Assembly (NCBI RefSeq): GCF_001570905.1
Contig: NZ_BCSO01000011.1
Location: 19,982 to 83,981 of the forward strand
Source of the DNA: [Zimmermannella] alba NBRC 15616
GTDB lineage: Bacteria > Actinomycetota > Actinomycetes > Actinomycetales > Microbacteriaceae
DNA length: 64,000 nucleotides
Direction: 5' to 3'
Positions 17,296-25,524 of this stretch are shown here, piece by piece. A program made the translations under genes and the position numbers. The number at the start of each line of letters is the position of its first letter. Within the stretch, counting starts at the first letter, position 1. The notes under the pieces were generated by a model that worked only from the letters and a program-made list of their open reading frames with translations, was not told the DNA's origin and ran no database searches.

Positions 17296-18174
17296 CTACA
17301 GCTGCGTTGCGTCCACCGAGAACGTGTCGCAGGACTGCCATCCGCCCTTGAGGCCCGTCGCGAACCAGTTCGCACGCTGCTCAGCCGTACCGTGCGTGAA
17401 GGTGTCCGGCTGCGCGCGTCCACCCTGCGACTCCTGGATGCGGTCGTCGCCGACCGCGCCGGCAGCATTCATCGCGTTGTCAATGTCGTCCTGGGTGATC
17501 GATGAGAACAGCTTCTGCCCATTGGCATCCGTCGTGCCCTCTGCCGCACCGGCCCAGGCACCCGCGAAGCAGTCGGCCTGCAGCTCGAGACGCACCATGT
17601 CCGAGGTGGCACCCACATCGCGGTGGTCGACCTGCTGAAGAATGCCAGCCTCCTGCTGGATGTGATGGCCCCACTCGTGCGCAAGGATGTACATCTCAGC
17701 CATCGGGCCGTCCTTCGCGCCGAACTGCGACTCGAGCATCTGGAAGAAGTCCGCATCAATGTAGATGCCCTCATCGCCCGGGCAGTAGAAGGGGCCGACC
17801 TGGTTCGAGGCCGTGCCGCACGCCGAGGAAGTCGAGCCCTCGTAGAGCACGAGCGTCGGGGTCTGGTACTTGATGCCCACGTTCGGTGCCTCGTTCGACC
17901 AGTACTGGTTGATCGAGTTCTGGGCGCCCGCGAGGCGGCACTCGCTCGAGTTGTTGGCGTCGGAGCCAGAGCAGCTGAGCTGCTCCGTGGTCTCGTTGCC
18001 ACCCGCCTGCTGGCCGGTCACGAGGCCGGTCACGTCAACGCCAAGGAACTGGGAGATGAGGAAGGCGATGATGAGCGCGACGAGGCTGCCACCACCCACG
18101 GCAGCGCCCTTGGCTCCGCCGCTGCGCTTCTGAATCCCGCTCGTGTCAATCGAGGCGTTTTCGTTGAAGGTCAT
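17296..18174 (-). CDS. Neutral zinc metallopeptidase (YpfJ/KPN_02809 family)
   Basis: 292 residues. A cytoplasmic Gly-rich N-terminus leads to one membrane segment (about residues 29-50), then an extracytoplasmic domain. The zinc-binding motif HEWGHHIQ (HExxH) is at about residues 166-173, with the downstream acidic ligand in RLELQADCFAG, as in Pfam Zn_peptidase PF04228. Conserved Cys pairs suggest disulfides outside the cell. The natural substrate of this family is not known. It is monocistronic; a 73-bp palindrome lies between it and the acyl-CoA oxidase gene. Confidence 0.88.
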   Translation of the reverse strand: MTFNENASIDTSGIQKRSGGAKGAAVGGGSLVALIIAFLISQFLGVDVTGLVTGQQAGGNETTEQLSCSGSDANNSSECRLAGAQNSINQYWSNEAPNVGIKYQTPTLVLYEGSTSSACGTASNQVGPFYCPGDEGIYIDADFFQMLESQFGAKDGPMAEMYILAHEWGHHIQQEAGILQQVDHRDVGATSDMVRLELQADCFAGAWAGAAEGTTDANGQKLFSSITQDDIDNAMNAAGAVGDDRIQESQGGRAQPDTFTHGTAEQRANWFATGLKGGWQSCDTFSVDATQL

Positions 18175-18227
18175 GCCGCAAACCTAGCGGCCGCGCTGGA
18201 AGAACCTCTGAACCGCCAGCCGACGGT

Positions 18228-18300
18228 GTACAGAAATGGCAATATTTGGGGCTTCGAGGCGCACCACGCCTTGAAGCCCCAAATATTGCCATTTCTGCAC
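18228..18300. repeat. Long palindrome, subfamily B
   Basis: Two 33-nt arms (18228-18260 and 18268-18300) with only two mismatches and a 7-nt loop. The outer part is GTRCAGAAATGGCAATATTT and the inner part is GGGGCTTC. It lies between the acyl-CoA oxidase stop and the divergently placed start of the metallopeptidase. No T-run follows. Confidence 0.8.
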
Positions 18301-18337
18301 AACCTCACGAGACCAGCCCGCTCAACGAAGGCCGCAA

Positions 18338-20425
18338 CTAGCGCTTGCGACGCTTCTTGAACTCCTCGTGCTCACTCTTCGGAGCCTCGCCCGACTCGCG
18401 CAGCGCGCGGTAATACTCACGCGACTCCGCCTGACGCTCAGCCTCGGCGCCGGTCGCGATCTTCGCGCGCAGCAGCGGATCGTCGTAGCCGAAGGCGTCG
18501 ACGAGATCTTGCGCGTGCGTGCGCAGCCGCGACACGAGACGGTTCACGTACTTGCCGACGAGCGCACCGCGCTGCGGTGACATGCGGCCCGTGTAGAGGT
18601 ACCAGGCGAGGTGCTGCTCGATCAGCGAGAGCCCGAAGAGGTCGCGCAGCCAGGTGAGCACGCGCTTCGTCGGGATGTCGCGGACGTCCTCGAGAGCGTC
18701 CGAGAACGCCTCCCACTGCAGGAGTTCGGTATGCGCGCGAGCCGCCTCGATGAGCTCGTGCTGGTGCTCGTTGAAGAGCGCCGCAGCTTCCGCCTTCGGC
18801 AGCTTCGAAGCGTTGCGGAGGGCCCCCGCGATGTCGGCGATCATCGTCTCGACACGACCCGAGAGCAGTTCGTGCTGCGTCGCCGGGTTCCTCAGCCACC
18901 CGACCGAGCGGGCCGGCTGGCCGAAGTCGACAATCGTCTGTCCGACGCGACGAAGCCCCGACCCGGAGTAGATGCGCGAGGCAACCTGCCCGGCGATCCG
19001 TCCCGCCATTTGCCGCTGGTCGAGCCCCTTGAACTGCTTCGCATAGTCGCCGAGGAGGCGCTTGCCGACGAGCTGCAGCAGGATGTGGTTGTCGCCCTCA
19101 AACGTCGCGTACACGTCGAGGTCGTGGCGGAGCAGCGGGATGCGGTTCTCGGCGAGGAAGCCCGCGCCACCGCAGGCCTCGCGGCACTCCTGCAGCACCT
19201 CGAGCGCCTTCCAGGTCGACATGGGCTTGAGCGCAGCAGCGAGCGTCTCGAGGTCTTCACGATTCTCGGGGGTGTCGAGCTCGCCCGAGAAGACGCCGTG
19301 GAACTGCTTGAGGAGCGTCTCGTGCGCGAACGACTGCGCGTACACGGTCGCAATGTGCGGGATGAGACGGCGCTGGTGCAGCTGATAGTCGAGAAGAACC
19401 GTCTCCTCCCCCGGTGTCGCGGAGTTGAACTGTCGGCGTTCGTTGCCGTAGCGGACGGCGATCGCGAGCGCCGCCTTCGCCGCGTTCGTGCTGGCACCGT
19501 CGAGGGAGACGCGCCCCTGCACGAGCGTGCCGAGCATCGTGAAGAAGCGGCGGGCCGGGTTCTCGATCGGGCTCGAGTAGGTGCCATCCTCAGCGACGTC
19601 CCCGTACCGGTTGAGGAGGTTCGTGCGCGGGATGCGGACGTGGTCGAAGGCGAGGCGACCGTTGTCGATGCCGTTGAGACCACCCTTGACGCCGTCGTCC
19701 TCCGACTGGACACCCGGCAGCAGCTCACCGTCATCCGTGCGGATCGGGACGAAGAACGCGTGCACGCCGTGGTTCATGCCCTTCGTGATGAGCTGCGCGA
19801 ACACGACCGCGGCCTTGCCGTGAAGGGCAGCGTTGCCAAGGTAGTCCTTCCACGCGCCGCGGAAGGGCGTATTGATGACCCACTCCTGGGTGGCTTCGTC
19901 ATAGGTGGCGGTCGTACCGATCGATGCCACGTCGGAACCGTGGGTCTGCTCGGTCATGGCGAAGGCGCCCGGAAGCTTCAGCGACATGACGTCCGGCAGC
20001 CACTTGTCGTGGTGCTCTTCAGTGCCGAGCTGCGTGATCGCCGAACCGAAGAGGCCCCACTGCACGCCCGCCTTGATCTGCAGCGACGGATCGGCGAGGA
20101 CGAGTTCTTCGAAGGCGGCAATGTTTGCGCCGGGGTTCTCGCCACCGCCGACGCGCTTCGGGAAGGCGAGGTTCGTGGCACCCTCTTCGGCGAGGAGGTG
20201 GAGCTGCTTGAGGACGCGTTCGCGGTGCTCCGTGTAGGGCAGCGTGTCGTCGCGGTGGAGCTCCGGCCGGGAGGCGTTCTTGCGGCTGCGCTTGCGGTAC
20301 TCGCCCCAGGCACCGAGGAGTTGTTCGCCAAGTTCGGCGACATCGATGCGGGCGGGATCGAGCGCGAGCGGCGCATCAAGCTCGGGGTCGTTGAGCGTGG
20401 AGTCAGTGAAGTTGGGGTCGGTCAC
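18338..20425 (-). CDS. Acyl-CoA oxidase / acyl-CoA dehydrogenase-like flavoprotein
   Basis: 695 residues from the GTG at 20425, where AAGGA sits 8 nt upstream; ATG codons at 20434 and 20479 are less well placed. The peroxisomal acyl-CoA-oxidase-type architecture is clear: an N-terminal helical domain, the flavin-contact segment GAFAMTEQTHGSDVASIGTTATYD, RTNLLNRYGDV, QGRVSLDGASTNAAKAALAIA, and the base-region stretch ACGGAGFLAENRIPLLRHDLDVYATFEGDN. The length and C-terminal helical domain match oxidases rather than 380-residue dehydrogenases. It would oxidise fatty acyl-CoA to the 2-enoyl-CoA with FAD, passing electrons to oxygen. It appears monocistronic. Confidence 0.87.
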   Translation of the reverse strand: MTDPNFTDSTLNDPELDAPLALDPARIDVAELGEQLLGAWGEYRKRSRKNASRPELHRDDTLPYTEHRERVLKQLHLLAEEGATNLAFPKRVGGGENPGANIAAFEELVLADPSLQIKAGVQWGLFGSAITQLGTEEHHDKWLPDVMSLKLPGAFAMTEQTHGSDVASIGTTATYDEATQEWVINTPFRGAWKDYLGNAALHGKAAVVFAQLITKGMNHGVHAFFVPIRTDDGELLPGVQSEDDGVKGGLNGIDNGRLAFDHVRIPRTNLLNRYGDVAEDGTYSSPIENPARRFFTMLGTLVQGRVSLDGASTNAAKAALAIAVRYGNERRQFNSATPGEETVLLDYQLHQRRLIPHIATVYAQSFAHETLLKQFHGVFSGELDTPENREDLETLAAALKPMSTWKALEVLQECREACGGAGFLAENRIPLLRHDLDVYATFEGDNHILLQLVGKRLLGDYAKQFKGLDQRQMAGRIAGQVASRIYSGSGLRRVGQTIVDFGQPARSVGWLRNPATQHELLSGRVETMIADIAGALRNASKLPKAEAAALFNEHQHELIEAARAHTELLQWEAFSDALEDVRDIPTKRVLTWLRDLFGLSLIEQHLAWYLYTGRMSPQRGALVGKYVNRLVSRLRTHAQDLVDAFGYDDPLLRAKIATGAEAERQAESREYYRALRESGEAPKSEHEEFKKRRKR

Positions 20426-20557
20426 GTGGTGCATCCTTTGCAGGGCGGAGCAATATTCGGGTACGTCGCGGCCGGGCACTCGGGCAGCGCTGGCCGGTGT
20501 CGCGGATCACGGTAAGCGGGGATGCGTCGGAGCACCTGGATGCGGTCGAGAGCCAAC

Positions 20558-20588
20558 AAGGCCGCCCGAGACGAACCCGGGCGGCCTT
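20558..20588. terminator. Hairpin terminator downstream of the ABC-2 exporter
   Basis: AAGGCCGCCCG and CGGGCGGCCTT form an 11-bp stem around a short loop; on the minus strand it is followed by TTGTTGG. It most likely ends the exporter operon, with the long palindrome at 20627-20693 lying just before it. Confidence 0.65.
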
Positions 20589-20626
20589 GCAGGAGTCACA
20601 CAAAGTGCTGAGAAAAGACCCCCGTA

Positions 20627-20693
20627 CACGTCTGCAGATCGTTGACGCATGTCCACCCATGTGGAGGATGCGCCAACTATCTGCAAATTCGTG
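20627..20693. repeat. Long palindrome, subfamily A-like
   Basis: Imperfect arms: TCTGCAGATCGTTGACGCAT on the left and GATGCGCCAACTATCTGCAA on the right, with CACG/CGTG at the ends. The right end CTGCAAATTCGTGC matches the A-type elements at 10382 and 11475. It lies 14 bp past the exporter permease stop. Confidence 0.65.
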
Positions 20694-20706
20694 CGGGCGA
20701 TGGCGG

Positions 20707-21894
20707 CTACTGGCGCTTCATCGCTTCCGAGAGCTTCACGCGTCCACCCGTGCGGAGGATGGAGTTCTCGTAGATGCGACCACCGATCCAAATGCACACG
20801 AGGGTGGTGAGCACAAGGATGACGAGGGCGAGGAGCGCCTCCCACCACATGGCATCCCCGATGATGAGGCGGATCGGCATCGCGATCGGCGAGGAGAACG
20901 GGATGTAGCTCATGGCACGCAGCACCGCGTCGTTATCGTTGAAGAAGATGATCGCGAAGTACGGGAGCATGATGAGCATCATGAGCGGGGTCGTCACCGT
21001 CGCAACCTCTTCCTGACGCGAGACGAGCGCAGCGGCACCCGCGTAGAGCGTGGCGAGCATGAGGAAGCCGAGCACGAAGTAGCCGATGAAGGCGAGGATC
21101 GCGGGGAGAATCATGAGGAGTGCCTCCGACTGCCCGACCGCGACCATGGCGAGGCTACCGGCGAGGCCGATGACCGCCATCTGGCCGAAGGCGAGGGCCG
21201 AGTTGCCGATGATCTTGCCAGCCATGATGACCTTCGGCGAGACCGTTGCAAGGAGGATCTCAACGACGCGGGACGACTTCTCCTCCACGACCGACTGGGC
21301 GATGCGCATGCAATAGCCGAGGGCACCCATGAAGAAGGTGATGCCGAAGAGGAAGCCGAGGCCGTAACGCAGGCCCGTGTCGTCCGGCTCGTTGCCGAGC
21401 TGGAAGGTGTCGGGCTTCACGCTCACCGCCGAGCTGAGGCCGTCGTTCGTGCCGTTCGCGGTGACGATAACGAGCTCGCTCGAGTCGCCGAGCTGCGCGG
21501 GCTGGGCCGTGCTGTCGAAGAGGGTGAGGCCAGCGGCTTCCTCGCGGGTAACGAGCAGGGCATCCGCCTGTTCGCTCGTGACGAGGTCGGCACCAGTTGC
21601 GGCGCTCTCGACGTTCTGCACCGTGAACTTCTCGGTGGGCAGCTCGCTCGGGAGGAGCGCGTTTGCGGCGTTCGTGACGGCGACGTTCTGCGGGCCGCCG
21701 CCGAATCCGCCATTGCTCATGAAATTCGTGAGGAGCACTATGCCAACGACAAGCGCGACCGTGATGCCGAGGCTCCACAGGAACGACTTCTGACGCACCT
21801 CGGTGAGCACTTCGCGTTTCGCGACGAGCCACACGCCCTGCATGGTGGAGACGCCGTAGCTGCGCTCCGTGGCGGGAGTAGTCGTGGTGGTCAT
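20707..21894 (-). CDS. ABC-2 family exporter permease (NatB-like)
   Basis: 395 residues from the ATG at 21894, which has AAGGAGG 7 nt upstream and overlaps the ATPase stop by 4 nt. An N-terminal membrane segment (about residues 33-55) is followed by a large extracytoplasmic domain of roughly 140 residues and then five or six membrane segments. RIAQSVVEEKSSRVVEILLATVSP is the typical ABC-2/NatB box. The transported substrate cannot be told; relatives export sodium or small toxic molecules. Together with the ATPase and the two-component genes upstream on the same strand it resembles a stress-responsive exporter locus. Confidence 0.87.
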   Translation of the reverse strand: MTTTTTPATERSYGVSTMQGVWLVAKREVLTEVRQKSFLWSLGITVALVVGIVLLTNFMSNGGFGGGPQNVAVTNAANALLPSELPTEKFTVQNVESAATGADLVTSEQADALLVTREEAAGLTLFDSTAQPAQLGDSSELVIVTANGTNDGLSSAVSVKPDTFQLGNEPDDTGLRYGLGFLFGITFFMGALGYCMRIAQSVVEEKSSRVVEILLATVSPKVIMAGKIIGNSALAFGQMAVIGLAGSLAMVAVGQSEALLMILPAILAFIGYFVLGFLMLATLYAGAAALVSRQEEVATVTTPLMMLIMLPYFAIIFFNDNDAVLRAMSYIPFSSPIAMPIRLIIGDAMWWEALLALVILVLTTLVCIWIGGRIYENSILRTGGRVKLSEAMKRQ

Positions 21895-22775
21895 CGGACG
21901 ACCTCCTTGTAGATCGTGGAGAGCTTTTCGATGCGGGGGCCGAAGGAGAGGACCTGGCCGCGGTTCATGGCCTCGCGGAGGAGCGCCTGGATGCTGTGCT
22001 CGTCGGTGGCGCGGACGGTCGCCTTGCCGCGGTCGAAGTCGATGACCTCGATGCCGGCGGCTTCGCGCATCCAACCGGCATCCCCGTCGGTGGCGATGTC
22101 GTAGAGGCCGCGCGAGTGTTCGGCCTGCAGTTCGAGGCGGGCGCCGCTGGCGCGGATCTGGCCGTTCGCGATGATGACGAGATCATCCGCGAGACGCTCA
22201 ACGACATCGAGCTGGTGGCTCGAGAAGAGGACCGGGACGCCGGCGGCCGCGAAGCGCTGCAGGACCGACAGGACGACATCGACGGCGACCGGGTCGAGGC
22301 CCGAGAACGGCTCGTCGAGCATGAGGTACTGGGGCTCGTGGACGAGCGTTGCGGCGATCTGCACGCGCTGCTGGTTACCGAGGGAGAGGTCCTGGAGCTT
22401 GTCGTTCAGGCGTTCACCGAGGCCAAGCTCAGTGAGGAGGCTCTTCGCGTTCTTCGTGGCCTTCGCGGTGGGGAGGCCGTGGAGTTCGCCGAAGTATGCA
22501 ACCTGCTCGAGGATGCGCATCTTGGCGTAGAGGCCGCGCTCTTCGGGCATGTAGCCGAAGCGCGCGCGGTCGCGCGGACCGATGGGCTTGCCGTCGACGA
22601 GCACCTGGCCTGCTTCCGGCTCGACGAGGCCGAGGATCGACCGCATCGTCGTCGTCTTGCCGGCGCCGTTTGCGCCGACGAAGCCGGTGAGGCGGCCGGG
22701 CTTGACGGTGAAACTCACACCGTCGAGCACGCGGCGGTCGCCGTATGTCTTCGTAATGCCCTGGATCTCGAGCAT
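21891..22775 (-). CDS. ABC exporter ATP-binding protein (NatA-like)
   Basis: 294 residues. Walker A is GANGAGKTT, the Q-loop region is FGYMPEERGLY, the signature is LSLGNQQRVQIAATLV (a variant of LSGGQ), Walker B is YLMLDEPFSG and the H-loop is FSSHQLD. A C-terminal ATPase-associated domain of about 80 residues follows, as usual for this subfamily (DUF4162-like). GGAAGGGG precedes the ATG. It powers the permease encoded immediately downstream with a 4-nt overlap. The gap to the upstream response regulator contains a long palindrome, so the exporter may have its own promoter. Confidence 0.9.
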   Translation of the reverse strand: MLEIQGITKTYGDRRVLDGVSFTVKPGRLTGFVGANGAGKTTTMRSILGLVEPEAGQVLVDGKPIGPRDRARFGYMPEERGLYAKMRILEQVAYFGELHGLPTAKATKNAKSLLTELGLGERLNDKLQDLSLGNQQRVQIAATLVHEPQYLMLDEPFSGLDPVAVDVVLSVLQRFAAAGVPVLFSSHQLDVVERLADDLVIIANGQIRASGARLELQAEHSRGLYDIATDGDAGWMREAAGIEVIDFDRGKATVRATDEHSIQALLREAMNRGQVLSFGPRIEKLSTIYKEVVR

Positions 22776-22890
22776 TGTGTCCCCTTCCGTGCCGGGTCCT
22801 CCGGCGTTGTCTTCAACGCTAGAGATCCGCGCGGCGGATGGGATCGCCCGGGCGGCCGGTCCGTGCGGGGGATTCGTTCAGCAGGATGCG

Positions 22891-22963
22891 TGACCGAATT
22901 TGGTCATATAACTCGTATCCCTCGCTGGGGACGGGATAGCCGCTATATTCCCAAATCTGGTCA
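22891..22963. repeat. Long palindrome, subfamily C
   Basis: Two 30-nt imperfect arms (22892-22921 and 22933-22962) around an 11-nt loop; on the minus strand it begins TGACCAGATTTGGGAATATA. The same element, also 73 bp with an 11-nt loop, is at 57902-57974. The leading TGA is the stop codon of the response-regulator reading frame. Confidence 0.8.
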
Positions 22964-23728
22964 GGCCTGAGGCTCGACGATGCCGTGTTCGTAGGCGTAG
23001 ATAACGGCCTGGATGCGGTCACGCAGGCCCAGCTTGCCGAGCACATTCGACACGTGTGTCTTCACGGTCGCGTCTGACACCCACAGCCGCTTCGCAATCG
23101 CTGCGTTCGAGAGGCCTTCGGCAAGCCCAAGGAGCACTTCGCGTTCTCGCTCGGAGAGCCGCTCGTACTCGGCGGGCATCGCCTGAGGGGACGGCTCGGA
23201 TGCAGCGGCAGGCACAGCGGCACGGGCCGCCAAATCGCCCGCATGTGCCGCTTCACTCAGACTGCCATCCTGCGGCACCCATCCGCCCGATCCATCGCGC
23301 ATCTGCGCAATGACGGACTTCGTCACGGCAGGGTCAAGGAGAGCCTCGCCCGCGTGGATGACCCGGATCGCCTCGATGAGCGTCTACGGCGGCGCGTTCT
23401 TGACGAGGAATCCACTCGCGCCCGCCGCGAGGGCGGCACGCACCGATTCGTCATCGCGGAAGGTCGTGAGCACGAGCACGCGGCTGGCGGCAAGCTCCGG
23501 GTCGCTCGTAATCGCGCAAGTGGCATCCACACCATCCATGACCGGCATTTGCAGGTCCATGCAGACAACATCGGGATGCAGTTCGCGCACCCGCTCGATT
23601 GCCTGTTCGCCATTCACCGCATCGCCAACCACCTCGATGCCGTCTTCGGTTTCGAGTAGCAGGCGAAATCCCGTCCGCACGAGCTGCTGATCGTCCACGA
23701 GCAGCACGCGGATCGCTGTGTCGGCCAT
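22961..23728 (-). pseudogene. NarL/LuxR-family response regulator broken by one amber codon
   Basis: The frame encodes a complete NarL-type regulator of about 255 residues with a single in-frame TAG at 23384-23386. Before the stop is a full receiver domain: VLLVDDQQLVRTGF, the phosphorylation site VVCMDLQMPVMDG, LTTFRDD and FLVKNAPP. After it, in the same frame, come TLIEAIRVIHAGEALLDPAV, a linker, and the LuxR helix-turn-helix LSEREREVLLGLAEGLSN with VSDATVKTHVSNVLGKLGL. Family alignments usually have Glu after KNAPP, so GAG to TAG is the likely change. A restart at the GTG at 23326 has no ribosome-binding site. The start is taken as 23728 (GGGGGA upstream). The partner kinase is intact. Confidence 0.85.
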
Positions 23729-23763
23729 GTCATCCCCCATCGTGGTGCGCGAGTGCTTCGAGG

Positions 23764-25302
23764 CTAGCTGAGACCGCGGCTGCCCTTGAGCGGCAAGCTT
23801 GCGCGGACACGGAATCCACCGTCCGATCGAGGCCCTGCTTCGAGGGTGCCCCCGACTGCGCTCGCGCGTTCGCGCATGCCGAGGATGCCGCGACCACCAC
23901 TCGCCAGTTCGACTTGCGTCGATGCAGTGGCGCCGCCGATCGGGCCGAAACCGTCATCCGTGACGTCGATCTCAAGGCGTTCCCTGCCGTAGCGAAGACG
24001 CACCTCGGCCGTTGCGCTGGCGCCCGCGTGCTTTCGGACGTTCGTGAGCGCTTCCTGCACGATGCGGTAAGCCGAAAGGTCCGCACTCTGCGTGAGCGGC
24101 TGCGGATCACCGACGGTGGCAAAGCTCAGCGACATCCCCGCCTGGCGAAGCTGCTCAACAAGCTCCGGAAGCTGCGCGACACCGCGCGTTGACGGCGACA
24201 CGGTGCGATGGTCCGGCTCAGCACCCACGACCGGAACCATGCCGGTGTCCGACTCCGAAGCGCGGAGCGTCGCGAGGATGCCCTGGAGCTCCTCGATGGC
24301 TTCGCGGGCATTCGCTTCGACTGCTTCGAGTTGCTCGCGGGCGCGGGCACTCTCTTCCCCCGCCGGCAACGATCGGCGTGCGACAGCAGCCTGCAGGCCC
24401 ATGAGCGAGACGTGGTGCGCGACCGCATCGTGGAGCTCGCGGGCGATGCGGACGCGGTCAAGTTTCACTGCCTGATCAGCGAGTTTCGTGCGCTGCTCAC
24501 GGAGGACACGCGCCTGCTCCGTCGCGAGGGCTGCATGCCCGGTGCGGACATAGTCGATATTGCCGAGGACGTACGCACCGACGTAGTAGGTGAAGTTCGC
24601 GAGGATGGTGAAGACCGCGTACGCACCCGTGTTAGCGGTCGGCGTGGGAAGGTCGATTGGCTCGTTCATCACAAAGGAGACGACGATGCCGAGCATGACC
24701 CACGAGATGGTGCCGCCCGCAACGGTGAGGCGGACCCATGCGGAGGCGTTCCGGTGTCGGCTCCAAGCCCCCGCGGAATAGAAGACCACGAAGTAGAGCA
24801 TCTGCGTGAAGAACAGTTCGTGATACGGGATGAAGAACCCGCCGATGAACACCACGGTGGCGACGAGCAGGGCAATGATCGGGGTGCGTCGACGAAAGGA
24901 GACGATGATGAGCGCCATGCTCGGGTAGGCGATGCGCACCCAGAGAGCGCTCTCGCCGAGGTCGCCGTAGACCCCTGCCGCATTGGCAGACCATTCGCTG
25001 AGCGCCATCGCGATCGCGAGGATGAGACCGAGGACGACGTCGGTGCGGCGTTCGGCGCGCGTGGGCTTCCGGCGAACCCAGCCTTCCGGGGCAGGTTCCG
25101 GGATGCCCGCGATGTTGCGCCAGAGTCGGGTCCCGATGGGGGTGCCGATGAGGTCTTCGCTCGTGATGCCGGTGGGGATGGTTGCGCTGTGGGTGTCCGC
25201 AGTGGAGGCGTTCGCGCGCGAGTCCCCATCGGTCGTCGTGGCTTGAGCGCTTGTCCCGGCGTGATCCGGGGTGCGCTCGTCTGCTGGCGTCGGGATGCTC
25301 AC
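23764..25302 (-). CDS. Sensor histidine kinase, NarL/DesK type
   Basis: 512 residues. A cytoplasmic Thr-rich N-terminus of about 90 residues is followed by five or six membrane segments (about 95-250) with little extracellular sequence, suggesting it senses within or at the membrane. The HisKA_3 phospho-acceptor is RIARELHDAVAHHVSLMGLQ. The HATPase domain has NVRKHAGASATAEV, DVTDDGFGP and GRGILGMRERASAVGG. It would phosphorylate the response regulator encoded 35 bp downstream, whose frame is broken by an amber codon. The pair probably controls the adjacent ABC-2 exporter, as in similar loci. Confidence 0.9.
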   Translation of the reverse strand: MSIPTPADERTPDHAGTSAQATTTDGDSRANASTADTHSATIPTGITSEDLIGTPIGTRLWRNIAGIPEPAPEGWVRRKPTRAERRTDVVLGLILAIAMALSEWSANAAGVYGDLGESALWVRIAYPSMALIIVSFRRRTPIIALLVATVVFIGGFFIPYHELFFTQMLYFVVFYSAGAWSRHRNASAWVRLTVAGGTISWVMLGIVVSFVMNEPIDLPTPTANTGAYAVFTILANFTYYVGAYVLGNIDYVRTGHAALATEQARVLREQRTKLADQAVKLDRVRIARELHDAVAHHVSLMGLQAAVARRSLPAGEESARAREQLEAVEANAREAIEELQGILATLRASESDTGMVPVVGAEPDHRTVSPSTRGVAQLPELVEQLRQAGMSLSFATVGDPQPLTQSADLSAYRIVQEALTNVRKHAGASATAEVRLRYGRERLEIDVTDDGFGPIGGATASTQVELASGGRGILGMRERASAVGGTLEAGPRSDGGFRVRASLPLKGSRGLS

Positions 25303-25425
25303 CCCGCAACGCTATCCGTTGCAGCACCCGCTGGCATCATCCGCGCAGCCGAGCCGCGCGACCGACTGCATCCGTCCCCCTGCATCCCTCCTCCCGGCCC
25401 CGGTCCCAGATCCCCGGCCCCACGG

Positions 25426-25494
25426 GAAATAGGTCGCAAACTGTTCGTTGGACGCCAAATGTTGCGACCGGACGAACAGTTTGCGACCTATTTC
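25426..25494. repeat. Long palindrome, subfamily D
   Basis: A 23-bp perfect stem, GAAATAGGTCGCAAACTGTT plus CGT at 25426-25448 and its exact complement at 25472-25494, with a 23-nt loop. It lies between the start of the histidine kinase gene and the stop of the helicase gene. Confidence 0.8.
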
Positions 25495-25524
25495 TTGCGC
25501 GGACGGGCGCGGATGGGGCGGCGG

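Noticed and set aside
18611..20515. A 634-codon plus-strand frame
   Set aside because: Antisense shadow of the acyl-CoA oxidase gene; composition is Arg/Glu/Val-rich with no domain.
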